Of a stretch of DNA of 64,000 nt, positions 11,373 through 22,119 are shown one piece after another. How positions within the stretch are numbered: position 1 is the stretch's first letter; each line of letters begins with the position of its first letter. The notes under the pieces are model-generated. The model searched no databases, was not told the origin of the DNA, and worked only from the letters and a program-made list of their open reading frames with translations. Location of the stretch: NCBI GenBank assembly GCA_946406115.1, contig OX291551.1:14756001-14820000 (forward strand). The letters run 5' to 3'. The translations under genes and the position numbers were made by a program. This DNA comes from Apoda limacodes (lineage: Eukaryota > Arthropoda > Insecta > Lepidoptera > Limacodidae).

Positions 11373-12074
11373 AATGTGCGTAACTCTTGGTAGAAACCTG
11401 TTGTTAGAAAATGGAATAGTGTTAACTTTAAATTTAAATTTGAGTCTTAACTCTATAAAAACTTGTGAGCTATTGACACTTAGCTTTATGCTGTAAAAAT
11501 ATGATACGGTTATGATGTACACAATACGTATCATAATAATATTGCTTGTATTGAATTGTGAAATTTTGGAACTTTAATCCGACTGAGAGCGTTTACATTT
11601 GAATGTAAGCTTGTCATGCATATTTAAAGACAATATTTTATGGAGCTTAATCCAATAAGTAATATTGAGTTTTATACAAATGTGCTGTGAAATGGAATTC
11701 ATTATATTTTCTAATATATACGAATGTACGTACATTCTATGATTTAATATTAATACATTATTTGTGATTAGGTAACTTTTTATTATGTTTTAGTACCACT
11801 ACTAGGCAGTGGCCTTAGAGCGTGCAAACATAATGTGAGACAATAAATATTTACATGAATGTATGTATGTATGTATGTCTTTACGGTTTCATTCTCCAGA
11901 AGGGACTAACCAGTGGCTCGACACACACCCATGCGGTGATGTGGGAGACACCCTCTTTCCTCTTCCTTAGTATTGGAGTATGTATAGGAGAATATAGGGG
12001 AGTAAATAGTAACATGAGAAAATCATATATATATGTACATGGTTTTTTATTGACTGTTTCCTGTACTAAGATAA
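11373..12074. other. AT-rich DNA with a short (ATGT)n tract
   Basis: A (TATG)n microsatellite of about five units lies at 11858-11878. Open frames over 11855-12115 on both strands overlap this tract and are not supported as genes. Confidence 0.4.
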
Positions 12075-12190
12075 AGGAGGGTTGGGCCATAGTACGCTGC
12101 GCTACTCCAGTGTAAATTGGCAGACGTTGTCGAGCTAGTAGAAACTCGACACAGAATTTTCAAGAATATAAGTAAGGCTTTTAACCTCCT
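12075..12190 (-). mobile_element. 5S-SINE body/tail fragment
   Basis: On the minus strand it contains CTAGCTCGACAACGTCTGCC and then GTACTATGGCCCAACCCTCC, matching the post-5S body seen at 38235-38350 and 48065-48250. The 5S head is absent. Confidence 0.5.
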
Positions 12191-12215
12191 ACTCACAGAA
12201 TTTCAATTCATTTTT

Positions 12216-12232
12216 TGTGTGTGTGTGTGTGT
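12216..12232. repeat. (GT)n microsatellite
   Basis: About eight GT dinucleotides. Confidence 0.8.
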
Positions 12233-12634
12233 ATAAATATTCATTTATTTAACGCATCTTAGTATTAACAACACAAAAATATCTTACGAATAAAGCGATG
12301 TAGCTAATGTAACGGTAATAAGGTTAAAAAATCTCAAACGACTTCATATATCCCAAACATAAACCCTAAATCGATTCGAACACCAATATACCAAGTAGCT
12401 GAATCAGTATAGGTATTATTTATGTCCGACGAAAGCTCCTATCTGTTATAACAGATTAGCATTAAAAGGCTACGCTGGTTTCCAACTGCCCACATATTTG
12501 TGAATAATGTCCTTCGGGGGATAATCTTAAGGACACATTGCATTGACAGTGTAATAGTAACAGTTCTGCTTCCTAGCAGGCTTTATGTTGGCGCGATAGG
12601 TTTACTTAGAAGGCAGTGTGATATCTTTATGAAT
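12233..12634. other. Unique DNA, nothing recognised
   Basis: No gene or repeat recognised. Confidence 0.35.
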
Positions 12635-12805
12635 TTTAAAATACTTTGAATATATTTCTACTTATTGAATTTTTAATAATTGGTCATTGGGTGCTCTTTG
12701 TTTATAAGCCAACATTTTTGTGTTGCAATAATTCAGTACTCGCATATAAATTTTAAAATATATCAAATATATTTCTACTTATTGTATTTTTAGGCATCGT
12801 CATTA
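12635..12805. repeat. Imperfect ~115-base duplication
   Basis: The block AATTTTAAAATA...ATATATTTCTACTTATTG...TTTTTA, followed by a GTCATT-containing end, occurs at about 12635 and again at about 12750. A more diverged version is at 13015-13065. The second copy runs into the SINE Z fragment, so the unit may be SINE 3' flank that was duplicated. Confidence 0.4.
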
Positions 12806-12962
12806 AGTGTTTTACATACAGCGCCATCTGGTCCCAAACTAAGCAAATCGCAAAACTTGTACTATGAATACCAGACAACGGATATAAATACATATAACAA
12901 TTTTTTTTGTAAATACATACATATAATACATACTTCTTCGTGTTGGTATTGTTGAATAATTT
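12806..12962 (-). mobile_element. SINE family Z, 3' half
   Basis: Minus strand contains ATACATATTTATATCCG-like body, then ATAGTACAAG, TTTGCTTAGTTTGGGACCAG and ATGGCGCTGTATG. It matches the copies at 10370 and 22890-22949. The tRNA head is absent. Confidence 0.6.
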
Positions 12963-13200
12963 AGAATTCAAAATTACAGAAAAAACATCGAAGATAATTA
13001 TGTTTTTAATCTGTACATTTTAAAATACTTTAAAAAAATTGCTATTTATTGTGTTTTTAAGAGTTCGTATAAGTAGTATTAGGTAATTTTTATAATTGTA
13101 AGACAAAATTATTATGTAAGAATCGTAACCGTATTTGCTTACGGTTAGCCGGAAAGAGGCTTCTCGATACCTTAAAAAAATAAGCTTTCTTGAAATGGTA

Positions 13201-13273
13201 TATACCGGCTGTCTGAACATGTTTGTATTAATGATTATACCGGCTGTCTGAACATGTTTGTATTAATGATTAT
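13201..13273 (+). repeat. 35-base direct tandem duplication
   Basis: Two adjacent copies of a 35-base unit containing CCGGCTGTCTGAACATG and TTTGTATTAATGATTAT, with no difference that I can see. The identity implies a recent slippage or duplication event. Confidence 0.85.
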
Positions 13274-13467
13274 TTTATAGCATACCTATTTCCAATGATT
13301 ATATTGTAGCTTTCACAGCTTAGAAGATTTACAACGGCTAAAGCAACAATTGTCAGTATGTATTAAGTAAGGAGTGAGTATGTATGTAAGTAATAATATA
13401 ATTAATACGATACGACTTATAAGCAAGTTGTAATCATTTATTTAAACTATAGTGCTTTGTATATACT

Positions 13468-13740
13468 ATTAGCTGACCCAGCAGACGTTGATTCTCTTTT
13501 TAAAACAACTGTCGCGCCACCTATAGTGAAAGGGTTTACTAATTCAGACACAACAATTAACCAAAGTTTCATTATAATTATCCTTAGTGCGGCAGTCCGA
13601 CTCGCACTCGACCTTTTTTCCATTCATACAAACCTTTTCCTTACAATAGCAAATACAATAAAAACAGAATTCCCTTATTTGGTGTAGTCGTTTGAAAGTT
13701 ATAGCGTGACTAAGGAAAACAGGGATTCATTTATCTATTT
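13468..13740 (+). mobile_element. RTE-like retrotransposon remnant
   Basis: Starts 'TAGCTGACCCAGCAGACGTTG' and ends near GTAGTCGTTTGAAAGTTATAG. It is directly followed by a second element with the same start, so the two are arranged in tandem. The open frame 13457-13687 lies inside it and is not a gene. Confidence 0.45.
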
Positions 13741-13750
13741 ACATAAATAC

Positions 13751-13955
13751 TAGCCGACCGGGCAGACGTTGTTCTGCATGATACCGACTGCAGCGCCATC
13801 TACCAGGCTGATTTGTGAATCTAAACCATCCAGGGCACCACCCAAATGCATACAAACAAAAACAATTCAAATCGGTCCAGCCTTTTAGGAGGAGTACAGT
13901 GACATACACACGTACAGTAGAATTATATATATAAAGATATAGATTTGGTATTTTT
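13751..13955 (+). mobile_element. RTE-like retrotransposon 3' tail
   Basis: Begins 'CTAGCCGACCGGGCAGACG', then TTGTTCTGCATGATACC, TTCAAATCGGTCCAGCC and ends 'ATTATATATATAAAGATATAGAT'. It has the same opening motif as the preceding element. Confidence 0.55.
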
Positions 13956-14342
13956 TTAAAAAAAATCGTTTCTGTTAAGTCCCATTAGTGATCTCGTGAC
14001 TACGGCTAGTGCAACAGTCTCGAGTTCACCAAAAAATGTACGTAAGTACTTCCACGGGTCTCGTTTTACTAACAAAGTTTTTAGATTTCAATCTAAAAAA
14101 CATTTGAATCCACAAAGCATAACCCCCTTCTTTAAGTGTTAATAGTCGGGTAAATCGTAATCCATATTAAAACAACACAGTACCTACTTAACTAACTTAG
14201 ATTAAAAAAAAATATCTACGTTCAAAAATTTGCACATACGAAAAGTACACGAGGCGTATAGCTTAATCTCGTACAACGTACAATTTCAGTTATATACCGA
14301 AAATAACAAGAGAGAAGCATGTACGTCTTTTAGTCAAATATA
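13956..14342. other. Unique AT-rich DNA, nothing recognised
   Basis: No gene or family match found. Confidence 0.35.
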
Positions 14343-14615
14343 AACAAACTTATCTCAACGCTTCCTTCCAATCACTCGTCAAACGCACCATGGTCTCGCT
14401 GAATGCGAATATGCAAATACGCCGCTTATCAGCACCCCCCGCTTAGCCCGGTTTATGACATACACGTCCCGAGGTACGACGCGTATGTTCAAACCAGCTT
14501 TAGATGCAGTGATTCATCTGCTAAGTTTATGTTACTGCTTGTACTGTGGGCTGAAACTAACTTTAGTACAATGCTGGATGAAAATTATAAATTGATTCCT
14601 AAAACTTTGTTATGA
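14343..14615 (+). other. GC-richer block with a 70-codon open frame
   Basis: Bases 14343-14530 are richer in GC than their flanks and include a POU-type octamer ATGCAAAT at about 14410. An ATG-started frame of 70 codons (14403-14615) has mixed codon use and a hydrophobic stretch near its middle, but matches no family that I recognise. It could be a regulatory element or a chance frame. Confidence 0.15.
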
Positions 14616-15106
14616 TTTCGGTAATCTATGGTGACGGAGATTATTTTTAAATTATTATAGTTTAGTAAAAGTAAGTGAGGAATTATGTTAAAAAGTTATC
14701 AATTAAAAATATAATTTAAACTGTGTGCCTGTAAAGTTATATATCAGATAACATAATTTAAATGTTTCATCAAAAATCCGATACAAAAGACTTCAACGCG
14801 CGTGCTGTGCGTTGTTTCGTTTGGATTTCTAATTTCGGTAGAAAAAATAATAGAACTTGAATTTAGTTTAAGTTTTACTTGAATATTTGATTTAAATGTA
14901 ATAAAAATATAATTAAATCCAATTTGCAAGTAAACCAGTTCGTATTTTTCAGGTTTTATAATCATATTCGAATACTATCGAATAGTCTGTCTATTTTTCA
15001 TGCTTTCCTTTTACTGTATTACTTACTTAGATATATAATATGGGTTTTATATATAAGACCATAAACACTTTTAAGCATAACTCTATATTGAAATATATTA
15101 TTTACT
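14616..15106. other. AT-rich DNA, nothing recognised
   Basis: No gene or repeat recognised. The minus-strand frame at 14744-14965 is AT-driven. Confidence 0.35.
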
Positions 15107-15410
15107 AGATTTTGCCAGCGGCTCCACCCGCCCCAAATTCGGTTATCGGCGTGGAATTTCTACGTAAACTTCTTAAATTTACTAATTAAGTTTGCTATTG
15201 TTCGTTTATGCTCGGTTATAGTAGTTTCCGTGGGAACATTTAATTTTTTGGTATTATTCGTAAAGTAAGTAAAGCAGCCTATGTCCTATTCCAGTACCTA
15301 ACCTATATGAGTGCCAAATCTCATTCCGATCCGTCCAGTGGTTTAAACGCGATTGAGTTACAAACATCCGAGCATCGAAACTTTTACATTTATAATATTA
15401 GTAGGATTAT
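15107..15410 (+). mobile_element. RTE-like retrotransposon 3' tail, well preserved
   Basis: The blocks are in order: TTTTGCCAGCGGCTCCACCC, GGTTATCGGCGTGGAA, 'GTTCGTTTATGCTCGG', ATTCCGATCCGTCCAGTGG, TTACAAACATCC and terminal 'ATTTATAATATTAGTAGGAT'. It has about 300 bases with no ORF. Copies at 6640 and 56110 belong to the same subfamily. Confidence 0.7.
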
Positions 15411-15748
15411 AATACAAACAAATCTCAATACAATTTAACTATTTTTCTAAACTTATCTTCAATACAAAACTATTATAAATATCTAACACATTTTCATAAT
15501 AAAAGATCAAAGATATATCTGATATTAATGATCACTCAAAACCATTACACTGACTATCATACAGCACAAAAACAAATTACCACACAATATCACTTCCTGT
15601 ACCACAGTCGTGTACGACACAAGCGATGTCGCGCGCTATTCATTTATTACAATACGGAGACCAAGTATGAAGTGAATCGTTTACTAAGTCAAGGAATACA
15701 AATTTCAATTTTATTCCACACTAGTTTCTTCCCGTTATGTCCATAGTG
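15411..15748. other. Unique DNA, nothing recognised
   Basis: The plus-strand frame 15528-15746 has no recognised motif. Confidence 0.35.
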
Positions 15749-16054
15749 CTACAAACTTCCATAGGTTTTATGCAGTGATGGGCCAAAATCAGGCGAGGCG
15801 TAAGTTTTCTTGCGACCTTGGTGGTATAAACAATGTTCGATAAGGACTTGAATTGGATCCCAATGAATTTGTTGTATTGTTGCCTCAGCCGTTTTAAGCC
15901 TCCTCTGCAGGGGTATGGGCTTCTTGAAGAAAGGAGGTCTTGACCGTTGGACTACTGCTCTGGCATAGTGTGGAGTAGCGGTCACTTGAGAAACAGATTT
16001 TAAACTGCTACGGATCATGAAGATGTTTAGAAAAAATGTACCACTACGCCCCAC
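15749..16054 (-). CDS. Unrecognised open frame, possible exon or TE relic
   Basis: An open stretch of about 100 codons in a block that is richer in GC than its flanks. The frame does not begin with ATG, and the first internal Met is near 16018. The composition is basic (Arg, Lys, Gln) and hydrophilic, with no signal peptide or membrane segment. I do not recognise the sequence. No convincing splice acceptor was identified. It could be part of a transposon whose family is not otherwise represented here, or a chance frame. Confidence 0.12.
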   Translation of the reverse strand: MGRSGTFFLNIFMIRSSLKSVSQVTATPHYARAVVQRSRPPFFKKPIPLQRRLKTAEATIQQIHWDPIQVLIEHCLYHQGRKKTYASPDFGPSLHKTYGSL

Positions 16055-16120
16055 GTCTATGCAATGACTGAATATGCCCTACGCTACGCTAGCACGCTAC
16101 CTAAATTATCATTTCATTCA

Positions 16121-16124
16121 TATA

Positions 16125-16168
<44 letters not shown>
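16121..16168. repeat. (AT)n microsatellite
   Basis: A long alternating AT tract of about 20 units, slightly interrupted at its left. Confidence 0.9.
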
Positions 16169-16473
16169 TGGGAATAACCCACGATTTCTGACGTTTTCTT
16201 AAACCAACTATCTACCAGACTTAAAGCTAACGAACAGAACAGAACGAAACGAACATAGTCAACTGTAACTATTTTTGTTATAAAACGTTTAATGCATAAA
16301 GGACTTGTGCATCTTCTCAGTATTAGTATAAGAAGTATATATAATAAAAAGTTTTGATTATATTATTGGTAAAAAACAACTAAGAGTTAATGTGCTGTAT
16401 AAATATGTGATATATGGTACAAAATGAGGATATCCGTAAAATAACCATAGTAACTAACATGGCTCGTAAAATT

Positions 16474-16605
16474 AGCAAGCTAAAGTAGCAATGGGCAGGC
16501 CATCAAAGAAGTAATAACCATTAGGGAAGAAGAGTTTCCGAGTGACGACCTTGTATCGGAAAGCGTCAAGCTGCTTCCTCCAGATGGGCCGATCATTCAT
16601 GTAAC
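16474..16605 (+). mobile_element. LINE 3'-region remnant
   Basis: The blocks AAGCTAAAGTAGCAATGGGC, GGCCATC, GGGAAGAAGAGTTTCCGAGT, GACCTTGTATCGG and AGATGGGCCGATC correspond to the C-terminal codons of an RTE-clade reverse-transcriptase ORF (a K-L-K-x-Q-W-A-G-H motif is still readable). The frame is broken by stops. It is the 5' neighbour of the region preserved at 26920. Confidence 0.5.
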
Positions 16606-17999
16606 ATACCTCAATTAAGTTAAAAAGAAATAATTTGTTGTGTCAATTTTAATGGCTACTTATAGTTTTTGATTATAAATGTATGAATTAATTATGTTCA
16701 TACATAAACTTTCAACTATCTTTACCTGTCGTAAAACTAATCTTTAACTTAACCTTATCAAAGTTCAAAGCCGACATATGTCTTTCATATAAACTTTCAA
16801 TAGCATTTCAGATCAGTTATTCCAAACTACACCCTATAAGTAAGTGGCAACCTAACGTAAGTAATTCAGCTTCATTGGTCAAGTTGTTTTTAAGATTTCG
16901 TGATTTCGTTAGTTACTGAAAGATGAGTGGCATTTCTCTCTGTTTTTTACTTTTTTCTTACAGAAACCATGATCACAGAACATAATTTAATGTGGTTATG
17001 AATACAGTTTGTTGTTAATAATATACATTCCAAATAAAAATAAAGGTTTAAAAGTGTTTCTTCTTTACAAGCTTTTTTATTCGTTACCTTAACACAAATT
17101 TTTACAGTAGTTAGGTATATAGGTTACAGTAGGTTTTACTGCCTGGGTTCATGGGTCTCGATTTGTTTTGATTTCCCTCGCAAATAGAGATGTTGCAAAG
17201 TCGGTTTTACTATAAAATCATGTAATGTTCAAACATTTTACTAACTTATAATTTTAAATAAACTTTAGTATCTAGTATGTTTCTAATATTTAATTGACTG
17301 TAGTTATTTTATTGCTTTACTATTCTTGTAAAGTGCTTTATAACTCTCTTTCCCATTGTTTGTATGGAAGAAATCGCTCGGTTAGCGATAATCATATTGT
17401 ACTGCATCAATTTTCTTTACTAACTATGTAAATTCTACAATATTTATAAGTAGGTATATGGTTGTGCAATTAAGAGTATTTGTATTGTTTCGATTGCAAT
17501 AGGACTTAGATTAGTTCTGAAAAAGCTTTTTAAAAAAATAATAATAAATAAAGATTTATATATCATTCAGTGTTAGGGAATAATAAGTATTCCATATTCA
17601 TGCATCTGCTAGAGCCGGACGGCGTCTGCATAAGATATCGGTGTAACAAGTTAATTGCTTTTAACATTACTGAGACACACTGCCACGAATTCTGTCAAAC
17701 ATGGGAGTAAAAATACGAAATGCAATGAATATACAAAGCATTTTAAATATATAACTTTTATAAAGGGTATTCGCAGAAAATAAATTGCCTAACCTAACTA
17801 AAAACTGAAAAGGACATAGTTGTCTATATCTTTAGTTTCTGGATAATAAGTTAAGTTACTAATTAGCCACATGGATTTTTTTATATAAGTTTAGTAATAT
17901 TAAAGTATTTTTTTATTGTAATAAGAATAATATTTGATTATATTTTTTAAATATTTCGTTTCTTAATTTTTTATATACTTTTTGGTTAAATGTATGCAC
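16606..17999. other. AT-rich unique DNA, nothing recognised
   Basis: No open frame of interest, no RNA gene and no repeat family shared with the rest of the window. Confidence 0.4.
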
Positions 18000-18120
18000 C
18001 TACATCATAATGTGGTGGTGTGCTCATCGCTACCAGAGTGCTTCTAAAGCGGGGTATCTGGACAGAGGCAACTTTGTATTTGTTCCATAAGTTAAAAATT
18101 AATAAGCGGTAAAATAAAAT
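18000..18120 (+). repeat. Dispersed repeat G, copy 1
   Basis: Contains a short palindromic block around CATCATAATGTGGTGG and ends AATAAGCGGTAAAATAAA. The same terminal block occurs at 57478 and, reversed, near 37065. The palindromic block also occurs near 30560 and 37235. Confidence 0.5.
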
Positions 18121-18740
18121 AAAGAATAATATACGTTTCAGGAAAATATTAAAAAGGTTTCAGTTTTAGATAAACCAAAACAAACAACGTAGGATTCGAC
18201 AGGGGTAAATGTGTCAGGACTGAAATAATTAAGAATTAAATAAAAGATTTCAATATTTTTGATAAAAAATTGCTTTTATTTTACAATTTTTTTATCTCCA
18301 TTAAATATTTTATAAAGTATGCACACTCAAAACTTTTATTAACAAGCTTGTCTTAGTTTGATGACTAAATTAACAATGTGTCCACATTTTAAAGTGTGAG
18401 TAGCAGCTATTTAACGCAATCCGGTGACATCAATTTATAGTCACCAACGATAGCTTGATGTGTGGAAGCCATACATCACTTTAGTCCACTGCAACCAGTT
18501 TTTAATCTCTTATTATGGCCAGCATTCGAACGCTCACTAAGCGATTGATTGCTGCTTTTGTGCGATACATGAATGTTAGATCATTTTAAAAACGGAAATG
18601 TATTGCTGCTTAAAAAATCTTAAAATTATCTTTATAAAAATAAATATTGCTTTAAACTAACTGATTGTACAAACAAATTACAAAACAAAAACTCCAGCCG
18701 CTTTTGTTCTGCGTTGATCTGTCGATTTCTACTCCTATAT
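18121..18740. other. AT-rich unique DNA, nothing recognised
   Basis: No coding or repeat signal recognised. Confidence 0.35.
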
Positions 18741-18945
18741 GCTAGCTTTAGCCCGCGTTTCCAGCCGCCTTAAATTTGGGGGCGGTTGGAGTTGCCGTTG
18801 AAATTCGACAATGACATTTCAAGCTGACTCACACTTGACGTTTTTATGTAGGCTATGTCCTTCCCCGGGACTCAAATTAAATCCATGCCAAATTTCATCT
18901 TAATCGGCACAGCGTTCTAAGCGAGAATAGGTAACAGACAGACAG
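18741..18945 (+). mobile_element. RTE-like retrotransposon 3' tail
   Basis: Starts TAGCTTTAGCCCGCGTTTCC, then TAGGCTATGTCCTTCCCCG, GGGACTCAAATTAAATCC, CAAATTTCATCTTAATCGG, and 'GGTAACAGACAGACAGA'. It runs directly into an AT-rich tract. Confidence 0.6.
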
Positions 18946-19017
18946 ATTATATATTATATCAATATAATATAATAAATTTATATTATACCATATTTAATAT
19001 AATAAATATTATAAATA

Positions 19018-19066
19018 CAAAAGTAGCTCGCCTGTCTATCTGTCTGTTACCTCTTTTCGCTTAGAC
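19018..19066 (-). mobile_element. Inverted RTE 3'-tail fragment
   Basis: The reverse complement reads GTCTAAGCGAAAAGAGGTAACAGACAGATAGACAGG, close to bases 18914-18945. The two pieces face each other across ~70 bases of AT-repeat, either as two insertions or as a partial inverted duplication. Confidence 0.5.
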
Positions 19067-19473
19067 CGCCGTATATATACATATATAAATGCATGCTATT
19101 ACAAATCATCAGGTACTGCCTTTTAGAAATTCCGATACAGCAGTGAAGTGAGTAGGTAGACAATTGTCGCAGTAATACTTGTAATAGTCTCTACCCGTAC
19201 TCACAGCGTTATCTGAGCCGTGACGTCGCTATCTCCTGCTATCAATTTATTAATTATTCTCTATACTATATACTAAACTCTATTTCTGCTTTTACATTAC
19301 CCAAACTCATTCGTTACTGAATAATAACATTAACACATTTAATCATAATATACTTTCTTTTCACTTTGTCATTTTTTGTCAATTGTAGTGTTACCGGCTT
19401 AAATTAAGCAAAACTTTTACAGTGGATCAAACCTATCGTTCCACTGCAAGCAAGGTTTTTTCAGTAGCTCGAT
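19067..19473. other. Unique DNA, nothing recognised
   Basis: No gene or family match seen. Confidence 0.35.
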
Positions 19474-19680
19474 TGTAGGGATGTTTGATGTAACAAAAAC
19501 ATGATGTTAACACCGATTGCTCAACGCCGATGTTCGACGATTATCATACAAAAAACATCGATGATGTCCAACATCGATGTTTTTAACACATTGTTAAAAT
19601 AATCTAAATAAAACACAAAAAAATAGTATGGGCTTCATAAGAAGTGAATCGAACATCGATGATTATTGACCATCCCTACA
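19474..19680. mobile_element. MITE with short terminal inverted repeats
   Basis: The termini are TGTAGGGATG and CATCCCTACA, perfect inverted repeats of 10 bases. The interior contains several AACATCGATG-type motifs in both orientations. A 'TAGGGATG' end is compatible with a hAT-like MITE, but no 8-base target duplication is visible, so the superfamily is a guess. Confidence 0.6.
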
Positions 19681-20734
19681 CATAATATATATATAATATA
19701 TATATACGTACCATAACCGAGAATACAAACACAAATACAAATAGTTTTTTCAAAGTTTTATAGTTTTTCAGAAATACCATAACACTTATCCTTTTCCGCC
19801 CAGTCACACTGTTGTCTCGCACTAGGTACATGCGTGTAATTCAGGTTGAATTTTATTACATCAAATTATCAGTTATTTTATAGGTAGGTAGTTATAACAT
19901 ATTACCAAATAGGATATGTAAATAAAAAGTACACACTAAAGTTGATTACAATCTGAATCTATTGAAAAAAGCATTAAAAATTATGCGCATAAAAAATCCA
20001 GGATATTTTAGGTGTAAAACAATTATTCTTTTACTAAGATTGAAATATATAGAATCAAGATAAAATCTGACTGCTGCTATGCTAAAAAACGAAGAGACAA
20101 AATTAATATACATTTTAACATAATTTATTTCATTTTATTTACGAATTCATGTAAACTTGTTATTGACTAATGTGTTAGTTAGTTACGCCGGTGAATATAA
20201 TGCAAAGTGCTAGAGAGATGAGATAGGTGAAGGTATGTTAAAGAATAATTGGATGTTGTGTCGATAATGATGGAAATCTCTTATCTTATTAGATAAGGAT
20301 GGAGGAAGTTGTGTGGTTCAGTTACTTGGAATTTTTATTTTTTATGCGCTGAATAGCTCGTAGACTGGTTGAGACTAGTTTACGTATCTCCTTAATATCT
20401 AGACGTCTAATACCTATGAATTCTAAATGTCCGACAGTGCGTGTGTACTGTTCTGTTTAAAAACTAGATTTTAAGTTATTTTTGCATCAAATCGCCTTTT
20501 AGATTCTTAATTGCTTGATTGGCCGTTAAAAAAGGAGGTAAATGAATGTCTAATTAAATATAAATTTCTTAATCATTAGAATTTTATTATATATTTCAAC
20601 TTGAGTTGAGTTTTTTTATTAGATCTTAGCTGACCGACGAAAATTTTCGGTATTTTCCTCTCCTTCATATACATAATAATAATATATAGCATATGTCCAT
20701 TTCGAATAATGTAATTTTTAAGTGAGTATGACTT
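19681..20734. other. AT-rich DNA, nothing recognised
   Basis: A GATA-rich patch (CTTATCTTATTAGATAAGG) lies near 20281-20300. No gene or repeat recognised. Confidence 0.35.
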
Positions 20735-20835
20735 GACTTTCGATTTGTTAAATTTTTCTATTACATTGTATAGCTTGTTTTTTTAAGTATTTCATTACAA
20801 AATATGCATTCATTAGTTGATTTGCTATTTTTCTA
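20735..20835 (+). repeat. Dispersed repeat Q, copy 2
   Basis: Matches 9480-9600 over 'TTACATTGTA', TTTCATTACAAAATATG and ATTCATTAGTTGATT. Class unknown. Confidence 0.35.
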
Positions 20836-20979
20836 ATAGGTTAAGTGGTTTTTCCTACGTATCTACAATATGTAGTTTATTTAGGTAAATAAAATAAAAT
20901 CCGTTAAAAAGCCTAATAACTATAAAACGTTGACTTCATGGATTCTCTAGACAATTTCATCGTCTGTTAGGAACGATAC

Positions 20980-21170
20980 CTTTCAACATCTATCACACCA
21001 TTATCAGGGAGCTAAGTGGCGGAGAACAGCCCGCGGGCATCGCCGCGGTCTAACACTAGTCATCCAATTAAACCTGTTTCATAAACCAGCGATAACACCG
21101 CTCTAGAGCTGAATGTTATGAGGAACATGTCGATCGGCTCGTTTGATCACATACCGTCAGTAATTTCTAC
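20980..21170. other. GC-rich non-repetitive block
   Basis: Contains GCGGAGAACAGCCCGCGGGC and ATCGCCGCGG, far richer in GC and CpG than its neighbours, and matches none of the repeat families traced here. No open frame or RNA fold was established. It is a candidate conserved non-coding or regulatory element. Confidence 0.2.
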
Positions 21171-21211
21171 TTAATCTGTGATTTTTCTAGTAATATTTAA
21201 TGTGATTTTTT

Positions 21212-21275
21212 TTTATACCACTAAGGTGGCAAACAAGCTTACGTTCCGGCTGATGGTAAGCGGTCAGCGTTTAGG
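21212..21275 (+). repeat. Dispersed repeat H, copy 1
   Basis: Block 'TATACCACTAAGGTGGCAAA' then CAAGCTTACGTTCCG, GCTGATGGTAAGCGGTCA. A second copy lies at 34978-35050 in the same orientation. It probably belongs to a LINE or SINE common in Lepidoptera. Confidence 0.6.
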
Positions 21276-21479
21276 TTTTTATTGAATTTTAAATGTTTTT
21301 TTTAAGGTTTCTGTTCCTTAATGTTATATAGGTTAGGTTGGGTAATCAGCATGTTTTTTGACAATGTATACCTCGTTGCAAACTATATGGCAGCTGGCTA
21401 TTTACTTTTCTAACCAATTGAAATAAATCTGAACCCTAATTGTGCGAGCCTGAATTGCTCTTCCCCTATTTTTTCTTTG

Positions 21480-21680
21480 TTGTTGTTAAGAGGCATATAG
21501 CAGCTAACTAGCGCCGCCATTAGACATCCTCAATTTTCTCTTCGTAAAAAACGATTTTCTAAAATCCAAATGTTGCCAATATAAAACTAGTCATAAGCTA
21601 TGTTTAGAAGGTTTTATGTAGTTTTTAAATAATATCTGTGAGTTGTAGTTGGCATTTCTGCTGAAAACGGCCACTTCTAT
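21480..21680 (+). mobile_element. MITE of the TAGCGCCGCC family, one end preserved
   Basis: Starts TTAAGAGGCATATAGCAGC, then TAACTAGCGCCGCCATTAG, then ATCCTCAATTTTCTCTTCG and an interior with 'GAAAACGGCCACTTCTAT'. The end motif matches 27420-27484 (inverted), and the interior is a diverged version of the loop at 50527-50703. The opposite terminus is not preserved. Confidence 0.5.
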
Positions 21681-21894
21681 ATATTAGAATAACAATAAAT
21701 ACCATTAAATAATTAAATAATCATAAAGCTTTGAAACATATACAACCGTCAATATACGTTGAGGTTGTGTTTTGTTTCTAATATTTTATTGAAAAAGATC
21801 ATAGAGTTTAAAGAAGTTAGGTAAACGTACTGTACTTAGGTAGCATTTAGTTTATAAAAATGTTTTTCTTATTAAGATCATTTACTATTTATTA

Positions 21895-22119
21895 GTCGGT
21901 GTTGGCCGAGGTGTTTCGATTTCACCTTGTTTCCTGAGTGGCGGAGGTTCGAGCCCGGCGTGTACCAAAGAGTCTTTTCTTTAATTTCTCAAGTTCTCAC
22001 TTTTCGGTGACGAAAAATATCGGAAGGAAACCTGTATACGTCAAAAAAAAAACTATAGCCCAAATCACTCTCGATGAGGGTAGGCAGTGTCCCAACAGTG
22101 GTGATGTATGAGGCTGATA
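21895..22119 (+). mobile_element. tRNA-related SINE (family N), forward copy
   Basis: The head GTCGGTGTTGGCCGAGG...GAGTGGCGGAGGTTCGAGCC has A-box-like (TGGCCGAGG) and B-box (GGTTCGAGCC) sites, followed by GGCGTGTACCAAAGAGTCTT, a TTTCTCAAG block, and a 3' end 'CCCAACAGTGGTGATGTATGAGGCTGATAA'. This is the best-preserved head of the four copies in the window. It is non-coding and no exact target duplication could be fixed. Confidence 0.7.

Noticed and set aside
20533..20552. Shine-Dalgarno-like AAAGGAGGT before ATG
   Set aside because: No open frame follows, and all other evidence points to animal nuclear DNA.
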